This document shows positions 8,570-17,698 of a DNA stretch of 64,000 nucleotides, in pieces. Position 1 is the first letter of the stretch. Each line of letters begins with the position of its first letter. Made by a program: the position numbers and the translations under genes. Source of the stretch: Mucilaginibacter pineti (lineage in GTDB: Bacteria > Bacteroidota > Bacteroidia > Sphingobacteriales > Sphingobacteriaceae); the NCBI RefSeq assembly GCF_900101875.1, contig NZ_FNAI01000002.1, positions 62,001 to 126,000 on the forward strand, written 5' to 3'. The notes beneath the pieces are model-generated. The model was not told the origin of the DNA, did no database searches, and saw only the letters and a program-made list of their open reading frames with translations.

Positions 8570-10969
8570 ATGAAGATATCGTATAACTGGCTTAAAGAAT
8601 TTATTGATACAGATAAAACTCCTCAGGAAATTTCAATTATCCTAACCGGTACCGGTTTGGAAGTGGAAAGCCTGGAGAAAGTACAGCCTGTCCCCGGCGG
8701 TTTAGAAGGCTTGGTGATTGGCTATGTAAAGGAATGTGTTGACCATGCCAATTCAGATCACCTGCATGTAACCAAAGTTGATGTAGGCGGGCCTGAAGAT
8801 TTGCAGATTGTTTGCGGCGCAACCAACGTTGCAGCAGGTCAAAAAGTGGTGGTTGCCGTTGTTGGCACTACCGTTTACCCCGTTACCGGCGAGCCTTTCG
8901 CCATAAAAAAATCAAAGATCCGTGGTGAAGCATCCGAAGGTATGATATGTGCCGAGGATGAGATTGGTTTAGGTACCGATCATGCCGGTATTATGGTGCT
9001 TGATGACGATGCTGTTGTTGGTACGTTAGCCAAAGATTACTTTAAACTTAACGACGATTATATGTACGAGATTGGGCTAACTCCCAATCGTGCCGATGCT
9101 ACATCGCACCTGGGTACTGCCCGTGATATTGCCGCGTTTCTGAAAATTGGCGTTACCCGGCCCGATGTTAGCGACTTTAAAGTGGCCAACACCAGCCGTA
9201 CCGTTGAGGTTATTGTAGAGAACGAGCATGCAAGTCCGCGGTATTCTGGCGTAACCATCAGCGGTGTTGAGGTTAAGGAATCGCCAAAATGGTTAAAGGA
9301 AAGGCTGGCAGTTATCGGCATCCGCAGTATCAATAATATTGTTGATGTTACCAATTATGTACTGCATGAACTTGGACAGCCATTGCACGCATTTGATGCT
9401 GATGATATAACAGGTAACAAAGTACTGGTTAAAAACTACGCTGAAGGAACAGTTTTTAAAACGCTTGATGATGTTGATCGTAAGCTATCTGAAAACGACC
9501 TGATGATTGGTAATGCCGAAGAGCCAATGTGTATTGCCGGTGTTTTCGGCGGTGCAAAATCTGGTGTTAAGGGAAGTACAAAAAATATCTTCTTAGAAAG
9601 CGCTTACTTCAATTCGGTGTCTGTACGTAAAACTGCCAAAAGGCATGGTTTAAAAACAGATGCCTCATTCAGGTTTGAACGTGGTACCGATCCGGATATG
9701 ACTGTTTTCGCGCTTAAACGTGCAGCTTTGCTTATTCAGCAGGTTGCGGGCGGCGAGGTATCGTCAGAAATTTCTGATCATTACCCTGCACCGGTTGCGC
9801 CTTTTGCTTTTGATGTAACCTACAAAAATATCGACAGGCTGATAGGGCAGAAGATCACTCACGGCGAGATCAAGGCCATTATTGAAGCGCTGGATATCAA
9901 AATAGTTCATGAAACCGAAGATGGGCTGTCGTTACAAGTACCTCCTTACCGGGTAGATGTAACGCGTGAGGTGGATATAGTAGAGGAGATTCTGCGGATC
10001 TACGGCTACAATAATATTCATATCCCAACCCAGATAAGAGCTTCGTTAAATAACTCGGTAAGACCAGAGAAAGATACGGTTCAAAATCAACTGTCGGATT
10101 TATTGACTGCCAACGGTTTTAACGAGATATTGTCGAACTCGCTGACCAAATCGGCCTATTCAGATAACCTTGATGCGGCCGTAAAGATCCTTAACCCGCT
10201 AAGCAGCGATCTCGACGTAATGCGCCAAACCCTGCTATACTCGGGCATGGAAGCTATTGCCTATAACCAAAACCGCCGCAGTGCCGACTCTAAATTTTAT
10301 GAGTTTGGCAAAGTGTATAGTGTAAAGGATGATAAATACAGCGAAGTGCAACGTTTCTCGGTATTTATTACCGGTGCCGATACTGCCGAGCAATGGAACC
10401 AAAAACAAAAGCCGGTATCGTTCTATAATCTGAAAGCTATTGTTGACGGCATATTACAACGCCTTGGTATTACAGATTATGTAGTTGAAGATGCTACTTG
10501 CAGTAAGCTGGCTTTTGGCCTGCAATACGCGCTTAATGGCAAGCAACTGGTAAAATTTGGTCCGGTGGGTACGGCTGCGTTGAAAAAGGCAGATATGGAT
10601 AAAGAAGTTTTCTATGCCGATTTTAATTTCGACCTGGTGTTGTCTGCCATCCGTAAAAATAAAATTGTTTACCAGGAGGTTTCAAAATTCCCGGCGGTAA
10701 GGCGAGATCTGTCTATGCTGATAGATAAGGCCGTTTCGTTTGGTCAGCTTAAACAAATAGCCCAGCGTACCGAACGTAAGCTGTTGAAGGAAGTAAGTGT
10801 ATTTGACGTTTACCAGGGCGATAAATTACCAGCCGGTAAAAAATCATACGCGCTTAGTTTTATCATTCAGGATATTGAAAAAACCTTAACCGATAAAGCC
10901 ATCGACAGCATAATGCAAAAATTAATTTATAATTTAGGAAAAGAAGCAGGAGCGGAGATAAGGAAATAA
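8570..10969 (+). CDS. pheT: Phenylalanine-tRNA ligase beta subunit
   Basis: The product is the 799-residue beta chain of the alpha2-beta2 PheRS, which charges tRNA-Phe. Domains in order are a tRNA-binding OB fold (about 40-150, with 'ADSDHLHV'-type residues), B3/B4 editing domain (about 210-380), B5 (about 405-475), a catalytic-like core, and a C-terminal anticodon-binding FDX-ACB domain (about 705-799, starting 'SKFPAVRRDLSMLID'). The length is normal. pheS is not adjacent, as is usual in Bacteroidota. Confidence 0.97.
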   Translation: MKISYNWLKEFIDTDKTPQEISIILTGTGLEVESLEKVQPVPGGLEGLVIGYVKECVDHANSDHLHVTKVDVGGPEDLQIVCGATNVAAGQKVVVAVVGTTVYPVTGEPFAIKKSKIRGEASEGMICAEDEIGLGTDHAGIMVLDDDAVVGTLAKDYFKLNDDYMYEIGLTPNRADATSHLGTARDIAAFLKIGVTRPDVSDFKVANTSRTVEVIVENEHASPRYSGVTISGVEVKESPKWLKERLAVIGIRSINNIVDVTNYVLHELGQPLHAFDADDITGNKVLVKNYAEGTVFKTLDDVDRKLSENDLMIGNAEEPMCIAGVFGGAKSGVKGSTKNIFLESAYFNSVSVRKTAKRHGLKTDASFRFERGTDPDMTVFALKRAALLIQQVAGGEVSSEISDHYPAPVAPFAFDVTYKNIDRLIGQKITHGEIKAIIEALDIKIVHETEDGLSLQVPPYRVDVTREVDIVEEILRIYGYNNIHIPTQIRASLNNSVRPEKDTVQNQLSDLLTANGFNEILSNSLTKSAYSDNLDAAVKILNPLSSDLDVMRQTLLYSGMEAIAYNQNRRSADSKFYEFGKVYSVKDDKYSEVQRFSVFITGADTAEQWNQKQKPVSFYNLKAIVDGILQRLGITDYVVEDATCSKLAFGLQYALNGKQLVKFGPVGTAALKKADMDKEVFYADFNFDLVLSAIRKNKIVYQEVSKFPAVRRDLSMLIDKAVSFGQLKQIAQRTERKLLKEVSVFDVYQGDKLPAGKKSYALSFIIQDIEKTLTDKAIDSIMQKLIYNLGKEAGAEIRK

Positions 10970-10971
10970 AA

Positions 10972-11100
10972 AAGTTCTAAGTTCTAATCTCTAAATCATA
11001 GAAATAAAATTTGAGTTTAGAGATTAAGGTTTGAGTTTAGTGTTTTTATTTAGAATTAGAGTTTAGTGTTTTTTTAGAATTTAGAAATTAGAGTTTAGGG
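10972..11100. repeat. Word-type repeat between pheT and the zapA operon
   Basis: The gap is built from 'ttctaa', 'tctctaaat', 'gagtttag' and 'agagattaag' units in both orientations ('ctctaaat' near 10990 against 'gagtttagag' near 11013). The same words recur at 20933-21007 and 25892-25945. No promoter or ORF is evident within it. Confidence 0.7.
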
Positions 11101-11108
11101 TTTAAAAT

Positions 11109-11399
11109 ATGCCTTCCGTAGCACAACAATTAAATACCATAGTAGATAAAACCTCGAGGTTGATTGAGCTTTGTGCTGCGTTACAGGAGGATAATGACCT
11201 GCTGAGGCTGGAAAGTGAGGCCTTAACAGTTGCCCTTGATGCAAGCAAAAACAAGACAAAAGAGCTGGAAGAAAAGCTTCGTGTATTGAAACTTGCAAAA
11301 TCATTTTCAGAAACAAATGAAAAAAGTCTTGACATAAAGCAAAAAATTAACGACTTTGTGCAAGAAATAGATAAGTGTATTGTATTATTGAAGAAATAA
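11109..11399 (+). CDS. Small coiled-coil protein upstream of ZapA
   Basis: The 96-residue product is almost entirely helical with heptad-like leucines ('LIELCAALQEDNDLLRLESEAL', 'KELEEKLRVLKLAK'). It ends 20 bp before the zapA start. I do not recognise a named family; in Bacteroidota a short coiled-coil ORF in this place is commonly seen. A ZapB-like role, bridging ZapA to other division proteins, is an inference from context and from the ZapB-like length and coiled coil. Confidence 0.75.
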   Translation: MPSVAQQLNTIVDKTSRLIELCAALQEDNDLLRLESEALTVALDASKNKTKELEEKLRVLKLAKSFSETNEKSLDIKQKINDFVQEIDKCIVLLKK

Positions 11400-11419
11400 T
11401 ACAAAAAGTGAAAGGCTCA

Positions 11420-11710
11420 ATGGGAGAAATCTCAATAAAAATAAATATTGCTGACAGAGTTTACCCCTTAAAGGTAAACATGGAAGAAGAAGAAATAATA
11501 CGCAGGGCGGCAAAACTGATCAATGACCGTATACGGGAATATCAGGATAATTACGCGGTAAGGGATAAACAGGATCTGCTTTCGATGTGTGTGTTGCATT
11601 ATGCTACATCATCATTAAAAGCCGAAAAAAAGGTTACTGTTGAAGATACCGACGTTGCCGAAAAGGTTTACCAGTTAGATCATATGCTAAACGAATTTTT
11701 CTCAAAGTAA
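11420..11710 (+). CDS. zapA: Cell division protein ZapA
   Basis: The 96-residue product ('MGEISIKINIADRVYPLKV' at the N-terminus) matches ZapA, which bundles FtsZ filaments at the division ring. It has the globular N-terminal domain, a helix with 'EEEIIRRAAKLINDRIREYQ', and the C-terminal coiled coil. I chose the ATG at 11420; an earlier in-frame ATG at 11375 lies inside the preceding gene and would add residues not seen in the family. The 6S RNA candidate follows directly, as in many other bacteria. Confidence 0.9.
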   Translation: MGEISIKINIADRVYPLKVNMEEEEIIRRAAKLINDRIREYQDNYAVRDKQDLLSMCVLHYATSSLKAEKKVTVEDTDVAEKVYQLDHMLNEFFSK

Positions 11711-11750
11711 TAAACGTTCTTTACATATATAACAGAGCACATTTAAGATT

Positions 11751-11914
11751 TAACCGCAGTTAAATTTTAGGTTTCACTATTAAAAACTTAACGCTTCAAT
11801 ATGAGCGGATCTAAGAGGCATGCGTTACTCGTGTATTAACGTAACCCATGATTCCAATATCCGAAATGAAGTTTTTAAATACATGATACTTAAAAATTAG
11901 TTGCGGTTTTTTTT
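11751..11914 (+). ncRNA. ssrS: 6S RNA candidate (6S-Flavo-like)
   Basis: The zapA-rny gap can fold into one long interrupted hairpin ending in eight T. The closing stem pairs 11752-11768 with 11892-11908 (16 of 17 positions, two G-U). The next stem is perfect: ttaaaaactt (11780-11789) with aagtttttaa (11869-11878). Then comes a wide asymmetric bubble (11790-11805 opposite 11864-11868), a stem cggat/atccg (11806-11810 with 11859-11863) and an apical stem of 9 in 10 pairs (11819-11828 with 11841-11850). Length, central bubble and the place directly after zapA all match 6S RNA, which binds the housekeeping RNA polymerase by imitating an open promoter. The exact ends are not known. Confidence 0.7.
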
Positions 11915-11941
11915 ATACATATACATACCAATAAACCTAAA

Positions 11942-13507
11942 ATGGACATATTACTATACGGAATAATCGGACTACTCCTGGGCGTTGGCCTGGGCATAGT
12001 CATTGGGCGCTTTCTACTAAGAAAGCTTTTTAAAGATCAGGAGGCTTCGGCGCAAAATAAAGTAAAAAAGATACTTAAAGATGCCGAAAACAATGCCGAG
12101 ATCCTGAAGAAAAACAAATCACTTGAAGCTAAAGAGAAGTTTTTACAACTAAAGGCCGAACATGAAGCTGAGGTAAATAGCAAAAATAATGCTATCAACC
12201 AGCGCGAAAATGGTGTTAAACAAAAAGAGCAATCTTTAAACCAACGCCTGGAAAACATGAACCGCAAGGAAAGTGAGCTGGATAACACCCGCAAAAACCT
12301 GGAAAGACAAACCGAAATTGTTGTTAAGAAACAAGAAGAAGTTGAAGTGTTGAAAAATTCGCATGTGCAGCAACTGGAAACCATTGCCGGTATCTCTGCC
12401 GATGAAGCTAAAAACCAATTGGTTGATAACCTTCGCGAAGAAGCACGTACCAAGGCCATGATCCAGATAAAGGATATTGTTGACGAGGCTAAGCTTACCG
12501 CTACCAAAGAGGCTAAAAAGATAGTTATCCAAACCATTCAGCGTACCGCTACAGAAAGCGCTATCGAGAACACGGTATCTATTTTCAATATAGAAAATGA
12601 TGAGATCAAGGGCCGTATCATTGGTCGCGAAGGTCGTAACATCCGTGCATTGGAGGCAGCTACCGGTATTGAGATCATCGTTGATGATACCCCGGAAGCA
12701 ATTATCCTGTCGGGATTTGACCCGGTTAGGCGCGAGATTGCCAGGCTGGCTATGCACCGTTTGGTAACAGATGGTCGTATTCACCCTGCGCGTATTGAAG
12801 AAGTGGTTGCCAAAACCAAAAAGCAAATTGAAGAAGAAATTGTTGAAATAGGCGAACGTACAGTGATCGACCTTGGGATCCATGGTTTACATCCCGAGCT
12901 GATCCGTATGGTTGGCCGTATGCGTTACCGTTCATCATACGGGCAAAACCTGCTGCAACACTCACGCGAGGTAGCCAATTTCTGCGCCACCATGGCTGCC
13001 GAACTGGGCTTGAACGTAAAAATGGCAAAACGTGCAGGCTTACTGCATGATATTGGTAAAGTACCTGATGATAACCCGGAATTGCCTCACGCTATTTTAG
13101 GTATGCAGCTGGCAGAAAAATATAAGGAACATCCCGAAGTTTGTAACGCCATAGGTGCCCACCACGATGAAATTGAAATGACTTCCATGTTATCGCCGAT
13201 CATCCAGGCTTGTGATGCTATTTCAGGTGCCCGTCCGGGTGCACGCCGTGAGGTGGTTGAAAGCTACATCAAACGTTTGAAAGAATTGGAAGAACTTGCG
13301 ATGTCATACCCTGGTGTTGAAAAAACATTCGCTATCCAGGCTGGTCGTGAATTGCGTGTAGTTGTTGAAAGCGAAAAAATCACCGATGCACAATCAGAAG
13401 TTTTGGCTGCCGATATATCAAACCGCATTCAAACCGAAATGACTTACCCGGGGCAAATTAAAGTTACCGTTATCAGGGAAACCCGTTCGGTAGCGTTTGC
13501 CAAGTAA
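11942..13507 (+). CDS. rny: Ribonuclease Y
   Basis: This 521-residue membrane-anchored endoribonuclease initiates mRNA decay. It has an N-terminal membrane helix (about 3-25), a long charged coiled coil (about 30-200), a KH RNA-binding domain (about 210-275, '[15 protein letters not shown]'), and an HD domain whose metal pair is His369-Asp370 in '[10 protein letters not shown]'. The C-terminal '[14 protein letters not shown]' is characteristic. Full family length; ends with a terminator at 13524-13557. Confidence 0.97.
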   Translation: MDILLYGIIGLLLGVGLGIVIGRFLLRKLFKDQEASAQNKVKKILKDAENNAEILKKNKSLEAKEKFLQLKAEHEAEVNSKNNAINQRENGVKQKEQSLNQRLENMNRKESELDNTRKNLERQTEIVVKKQEEVEVLKNSHVQQLETIAGISADEAKNQLVDNLREEARTKAMIQIKDIVDEAKLTATKEAKKIVIQTIQRTATESAIENTVSIFNIENDEIKGRIIGREGRNIRALEAATGIEIIVDDTPEAIILSGFDPVRREIARLAMHRLVTDGRIHPARIEEVVAKTKKQIEEEIVEIGERTVIDLGIHGLHPELIRMVGRMRYRSSYGQNLLQHSREVANFCATMAAELGLNVKMAKRAGLLHDIGKVPDDNPELPHAILGMQLAEKYKEHPEVCNAIGAHHDEIEMTSMLSPIIQACDAISGARPGARREVVESYIKRLKELEELAMSYPGVEKTFAIQAGRELRVVVESEKITDAQSEVLAADISNRIQTEMTYPGQIKVTVIRETRSVAFAK

Positions 13508-13523
13508 CAAAATGAAGACAAAC

Positions 13524-13557
13524 AAGCCCTTTCTGCTTAAAAACAGGAGGGGCTTTT
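13524..13557 (+). terminator. Terminator after rny
   Basis: The stem aagccctt / aggggctt (13524-13531 with 13548-13555), extended by ctg/cag, is followed by a short T run. The gene at 13570 begins immediately after it. Confidence 0.75.
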
Positions 13558-13569
13558 GCATTACATAAG

Positions 13570-14127
13570 ATGGCAGCAGATAAAAAGTATACCGATAATA
13601 AAAAACAATCACCCGGCACTGGCAACCCGGCACGGCCTGATGGGAAACTCGCGGAGCAATATTTTAATGAATACGCCGCAGGCCATCAGGATGCGGTGAA
13701 TAAAACCATACATTATATATGTATCCCACCGTTGATATTCGGGTTATTTGGGTTGATATGGGCTATCCCCTTTCCGCATCTTGGTTTTTTGGGCCAGTAC
13801 AATGGTTATTTTAACTGGGCATCGTTTGTAATAGCTATAGCTATTTACTATTACCTGAAACTGTCGCCGCTCATTTCGTACATCGTATTGTTAATACTGT
13901 TGGGCTTTAGTTATATCATTATTGAACTGCTGGCCTGGCAGGCAGCGGGTGGTTTTCCTATGTGGGTAATCTGCTTTATATGTGCGCTGCCATCGCTCAA
14001 TGCCATAATTTACGGCAACGGGCGCGAGGTTACAGCAGCCAAACCCAGGCTCCTTTTTTTATCCTTAGCTGTAGCCCCGGCCTATTTTCTGCATTTACTG
14101 TTTAAAAAACTTTTTGTTAAGTATTGA
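13570..14127 (+). CDS. Mpo1-like (DUF962) membrane protein
   Basis: The 185-residue protein has a polar N-terminal extension (about 30 residues, rich in Lys/Asn/Pro) and then the DUF962 core: 'YFNEYAAGHQDAVNKTIHYICIPP', four or so membrane helices, and a C-terminal basic tail. In yeast, Mpo1 is an iron-dependent dioxygenase that shortens 2-hydroxy fatty acids; the His in 'GHQD', 'IHYI' and the later 'YFLHLLF' segment could be iron ligands. Bacterial members are uncharacterised. Hydroxy fatty acids are abundant in Bacteroidota sphingolipids and lipid A, which makes a related role plausible but unproven. Confidence 0.8.
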   Translation: MAADKKYTDNKKQSPGTGNPARPDGKLAEQYFNEYAAGHQDAVNKTIHYICIPPLIFGLFGLIWAIPFPHLGFLGQYNGYFNWASFVIAIAIYYYLKLSPLISYIVLLILLGFSYIIIELLAWQAAGGFPMWVICFICALPSLNAIIYGNGREVTAAKPRLLFLSLAVAPAYFLHLLFKKLFVKY

Positions 14128-14182
14128 TTATGTTTTTCATTTAATGTTAACTAATGGTAGTAAATATAATCATGTGTTAACA

Positions 14183-14210
14183 TTGGGGTAATATAGTAGC
14201 TGAATCTTTG
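14183..14210 (+). promoter_or_regulatory. Near-consensus promoter of the TonB receptor gene
   Basis: TTG at 14183-14185 and AATCTTTG at 14203-14210 are 17 bp apart; the first base of the -7 box is A rather than T. It lies 18 bp upstream of the start codon. Confidence 0.45.
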
Positions 14211-14228
14211 TGCAATAAATAAACACAA

Positions 14229-17200
14229 ATGAAAAAGATTTACTTTATCCTTTTATCAATGCTGATTATTGGAGTTGCTAATGTTGCCAAAGCGCAAATT
14301 ACAACATCGGTAGTAAGCGGAAAAGTTACCGACCAAAAAGGCGGAACCTTGCCCGGTGTAACAGTAACTGTACTTAACACAAGCACAGGAACACGCTACG
14401 GCGCACAAACCAATGCCGATGGCCGTTACACAATTGCCAACGTTAACCCAGGTGGTCCTTACACCCTCTCAGCTTCTTTTATAGGCTATAAAAAAGACGA
14501 AAAAACAGAAGTTACCTTAAGCTTAGGTAGCGTTACCTTTAACTTTGCGCTTGTTGACGAAACAACAAACCTGCAAGAAGTGAAAATTAAGGGAACCGCC
14601 GGTGGTACAAAAACAGGTGCAAGCACCCGCATTGGTCAAAACCAGCTCAAAAATCTACCTTCAATTAGCCGTAGCTTACAGGATTTTACACGTACTACAC
14701 CGCAAAGTAATAACAACTCATTCCAGGGAACTAACTACCGTTATAACAACGTGACCCTTGATGGTGCTATTAATAATGATGCGATTGGTTTTAGTCCGTC
14801 ATTAGGTGGTCAAAACAACGCATCGGGCCAGGTTGGTAGCAGTACACGCACAAGCCCGGTATCATTAGATGCGATACAGGATATACAAGTATTAGTTGCC
14901 CCTTACGATATTAAAATTGGTAACGTATTAGGTGGTAGTATCAACGCTGTAACACGTAGCGGTACAAATGACTTTACCGGTTCGGTTTATGGTTTTGGTC
15001 GCGGTTCATTTATGGTGGGCCCCAATAATGCCAAGGCTGCTTCTGGCGGTGATGGTTCAAGCCTTTCTGATTTCCATGATTACCAAACAGGTATCCGTTT
15101 AGGTTTGCCTATCATCAAAAACAAATTATTCTTCTTTACCAACGAAGAAATTGCCCGCAGACAGGACCCTGTTATCAGAGGACTTGATCACAATGGCTCA
15201 GCTAATATATTAAGCCAGGCAGATGGTGATAAACTGGTTGCTGCATTTAAATCATTTACTACCGATGCCGCCCACCCAAATGGCATTGATCCGGGTACTT
15301 ATAACAATACCACTATTTTCTCTAACTCAAACAAGTTCTTTAACCGTTTGGATTGGAATATTAATGATAACAACCAGTTAACCATCCGTAACAACACCAT
15401 TACTTCAACGGCAACTAACTTAGAGCGCGATCAGCAAAACTTCCGTTTTAGCGGTATCGACTATACCTCACACAATAACTCAACTTCAACCGTTGCCGAG
15501 TTAAAGTCGAGGTTCTCAAACAACGTGAGCAATAGCTTGGTATTAGGTTACTCAAACGTACATGATTACCGCGATCCTAACTCAGATCCGTCATTACCCC
15601 AAATCGAGATCACAGGCCGTTCTCCGGGTACTACCATATTTATGGGTACCGACCGTGAGGCTGCCATATTTGATATGCGCCAAAAAACTGCCGAGTTTAC
15701 TGATAACTTAACCTGGACAAAAGGTAAACACACATTTACTTTTGGTACACACAATGAGTTCTACGATATCACCTATAACTTTGTTAACGCCTGGAACGGT
15801 CGTGTAGCATATAGCAGCATAGAGGATTTTGTTAATAACAACCCTTCTCGTGTACGTACAAACTTTAATTACACCAATAATACCCGTGATTATATTTTAG
15901 CTAATCCATCGGCCAAGTTTAAAGTTAACCTGCTGAGCTTATATGGACAGGATGAAATTCAGTTAACTGACAATTTTAAACTGACCTTAGCCTTACGTGC
16001 CGATTATGCAGATGTGCCAAACAAACAACCATTGAGTGATAAAACGACAAACGCTCCGGTTGACCCTAACTATGGCAACACCTACACGTATACCAAACCC
16101 AAAGATATTAAGCAAAACTACCTTGGTAACATTGAGTGGAATCCGCGTGCGGCATTTAACTTTGATGTAAACGGCGATCAAAGCGTTATTGTACGTGGTG
16201 GTAGCGGCTTCTTTACAGGTCGTGTTCCCTTTGCATGGTTTGGTTACGCGTTTTATAACAACGGTAAAACATACGGAGCTTATGATGTAAAAGCACCAAG
16301 CAGCGGTATATCTGCCCAAACACCAGGTACCAATCCGGTACAGAGTGCTCCAAATGGCGAATTAAATTATGTTAATAAGCAACTTCCCGCTGTTAATACC
16401 TCTGCTGCAGGTGCAACACAGGTAGATATGATTGACAATAACTTTAAAATGCCGCAGGTTTGGAGAAGCAGTTTAGCTGTTGACTACACAACTGCCGATC
16501 AGTGGAAATTTACAGGCGAAGGTATTTATACCAAAGTTATCCACGATTTGAAATTTCAACAAGTAAATACACTTGATCAGGTAACCTATTACGTTTACGA
16601 TACACAAAAACAACAGCCAATATTTAATAATACGGCAACTGGTCTTAATAAGGGTAAAATAAATCCATTATATACCAATGCTTACCTTTTATCAAACACC
16701 AGCGAAGGTTACCGTTATAGCTTAACTGCACAAGTGGCTAAAAACACGCAGTTTGGTCCAAATAATGCTTTAAACGTAACAGCTGCTTATACTTACGGTC
16801 ATTCAAAAGATGTTACCAACGGTATCCGTAACTCAATGGAATCAAACTGGCAGTTAAACCAGGCGTTAAATCCTAACAGCCCGGGTTTGGCTAATTCAAA
16901 CTTTGATATCCGTAGCCGCATTGTATCTACAGTTAACTTCAGACACGATTGGGATGCTGCTCAAAACTACACAGCTAACTTCAGTTTCTTCTTTAGCTCA
17001 CAATCTGGTAATCCTTACACCTTTGATACCTATCCAAATGCTATTGACGGAACAGGTCAGCAATTGAGCTTAGCGTACATTCCAAAACGCGGCGAAACTG
17101 TTAATTTCTTCTCTGATATTGCTGCTACTGCAACAGCTCCTGCTAAAACAGCAGTACAACAAGCTGCAGCATTTGATGCTTTCATTGATAAAAATAAATA

Positions 17201-17576
17201 CCTTTCAGGTCGTCGTGGTGAATTTACAGAGCGTAACGCTGCCTTCACACCTTGGAACAACCAGTTAGATTTCCGTTTTGCACAGGACTTTAAATTTGGT
17301 AACGGCAAACGTAAACAGGTAATAACCTTTACTTACGACATTGTTAACCTTACTAACCTGTTGAATAAAAAATGGGGTCAGTATTACTTCTCTGCAAATA
17401 CCTTCAACTCTTCTGCAAGTGTTGGTTTAGCACCGGCAAAAGGTGGAACCCCATCATTTGAAAATGCTCCTACAACTTATCCTAAATATACGTTCGCGGA
17501 TCCAGGATTGCCTTACTCTGTTGATTTGTTTGCTTCACGCTGGCAAATGCAGTTTGGTTTACGTTACGCTTTCTAA
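14229..17576 (+). CDS. Oar-like TonB-dependent outer-membrane receptor with carboxypeptidase-like N-terminal domain
   Basis: The 1115-residue product has a signal peptide (about 1-22, ending 'AKAQ'), a CarboxypepD_reg-like beta-sandwich (about 28-110, 'GKVTDQKGGTLPGVTVTV'), a TonB plug (about 120-245, 'VLGGSINAVTRSGTNDFTGS') and a 22-strand-type barrel ending in the aromatic residue Phe ('LRYAF') needed for outer-membrane assembly. The order and the 'RSGTNDFTGSVYGF' motif are those of Oar-like receptors. No SusD-like gene follows, so it is not a typical SusCD pair and its substrate is unknown. A strong terminator closes the gene, so it is probably a single transcript. Confidence 0.9.
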   Translation: MKKIYFILLSMLIIGVANVAKAQITTSVVSGKVTDQKGGTLPGVTVTVLNTSTGTRYGAQTNADGRYTIANVNPGGPYTLSASFIGYKKDEKTEVTLSLGSVTFNFALVDETTNLQEVKIKGTAGGTKTGASTRIGQNQLKNLPSISRSLQDFTRTTPQSNNNSFQGTNYRYNNVTLDGAINNDAIGFSPSLGGQNNASGQVGSSTRTSPVSLDAIQDIQVLVAPYDIKIGNVLGGSINAVTRSGTNDFTGSVYGFGRGSFMVGPNNAKAASGGDGSSLSDFHDYQTGIRLGLPIIKNKLFFFTNEEIARRQDPVIRGLDHNGSANILSQADGDKLVAAFKSFTTDAAHPNGIDPGTYNNTTIFSNSNKFFNRLDWNINDNNQLTIRNNTITSTATNLERDQQNFRFSGIDYTSHNNSTSTVAELKSRFSNNVSNSLVLGYSNVHDYRDPNSDPSLPQIEITGRSPGTTIFMGTDREAAIFDMRQKTAEFTDNLTWTKGKHTFTFGTHNEFYDITYNFVNAWNGRVAYSSIEDFVNNNPSRVRTNFNYTNNTRDYILANPSAKFKVNLLSLYGQDEIQLTDNFKLTLALRADYADVPNKQPLSDKTTNAPVDPNYGNTYTYTKPKDIKQNYLGNIEWNPRAAFNFDVNGDQSVIVRGGSGFFTGRVPFAWFGYAFYNNGKTYGAYDVKAPSSGISAQTPGTNPVQSAPNGELNYVNKQLPAVNTSAAGATQVDMIDNNFKMPQVWRSSLAVDYTTADQWKFTGEGIYTKVIHDLKFQQVNTLDQVTYYVYDTQKQQPIFNNTATGLNKGKINPLYTNAYLLSNTSEGYRYSLTAQVAKNTQFGPNNALNVTAAYTYGHSKDVTNGIRNSMESNWQLNQALNPNSPGLANSNFDIRSRIVSTVNFRHDWDAAQNYTANFSFFFSSQSGNPYTFDTYPNAIDGTGQQLSLAYIPKRGETVNFFSDIAATATAPAKTAVQQAAAFDAFIDKNKYLSGRRGEFTERNAAFTPWNNQLDFRFAQDFKFGNGKRKQVITFTYDIVNLTNLLNKKWGQYYFSANTFNSSASVGLAPAKGGTPSFENAPTTYPKYTFADPGLPYSVDLFASRWQMQFGLRYAF

Positions 17577-17602
17577 GCGAAACAACCCAAACATTCTAAA
17601 TA

Positions 17603-17643
17603 AAAAGCGCCCTGCCGGTTTATCTGGCAGGGCGCTTTTGTTT
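17603..17643 (+). terminator. Strong terminator after the TonB receptor gene
   Basis: A 14-bp perfect stem (aaaagcgccctgcc with ggcagggcgctttt) around a nine-base loop sits 27 bp past the stop and may end transcription from both directions. Confidence 0.93.
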
Positions 17644-17698
17644 AATTATATATCGTGGTAATCCTAAAATCCCATGAATCAAGGTTCAGATAAATAGC

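Noticed and set aside
11375..11419. An upstream ATG for zapA.
   Set aside because: It lies within the preceding coiled-coil gene and adds residues absent from ZapA proteins.
14229..17576. The receptor could be a SusC-type glycan importer.
   Set aside because: No SusD-like gene follows, and the sequence is closer to Oar-like receptors.
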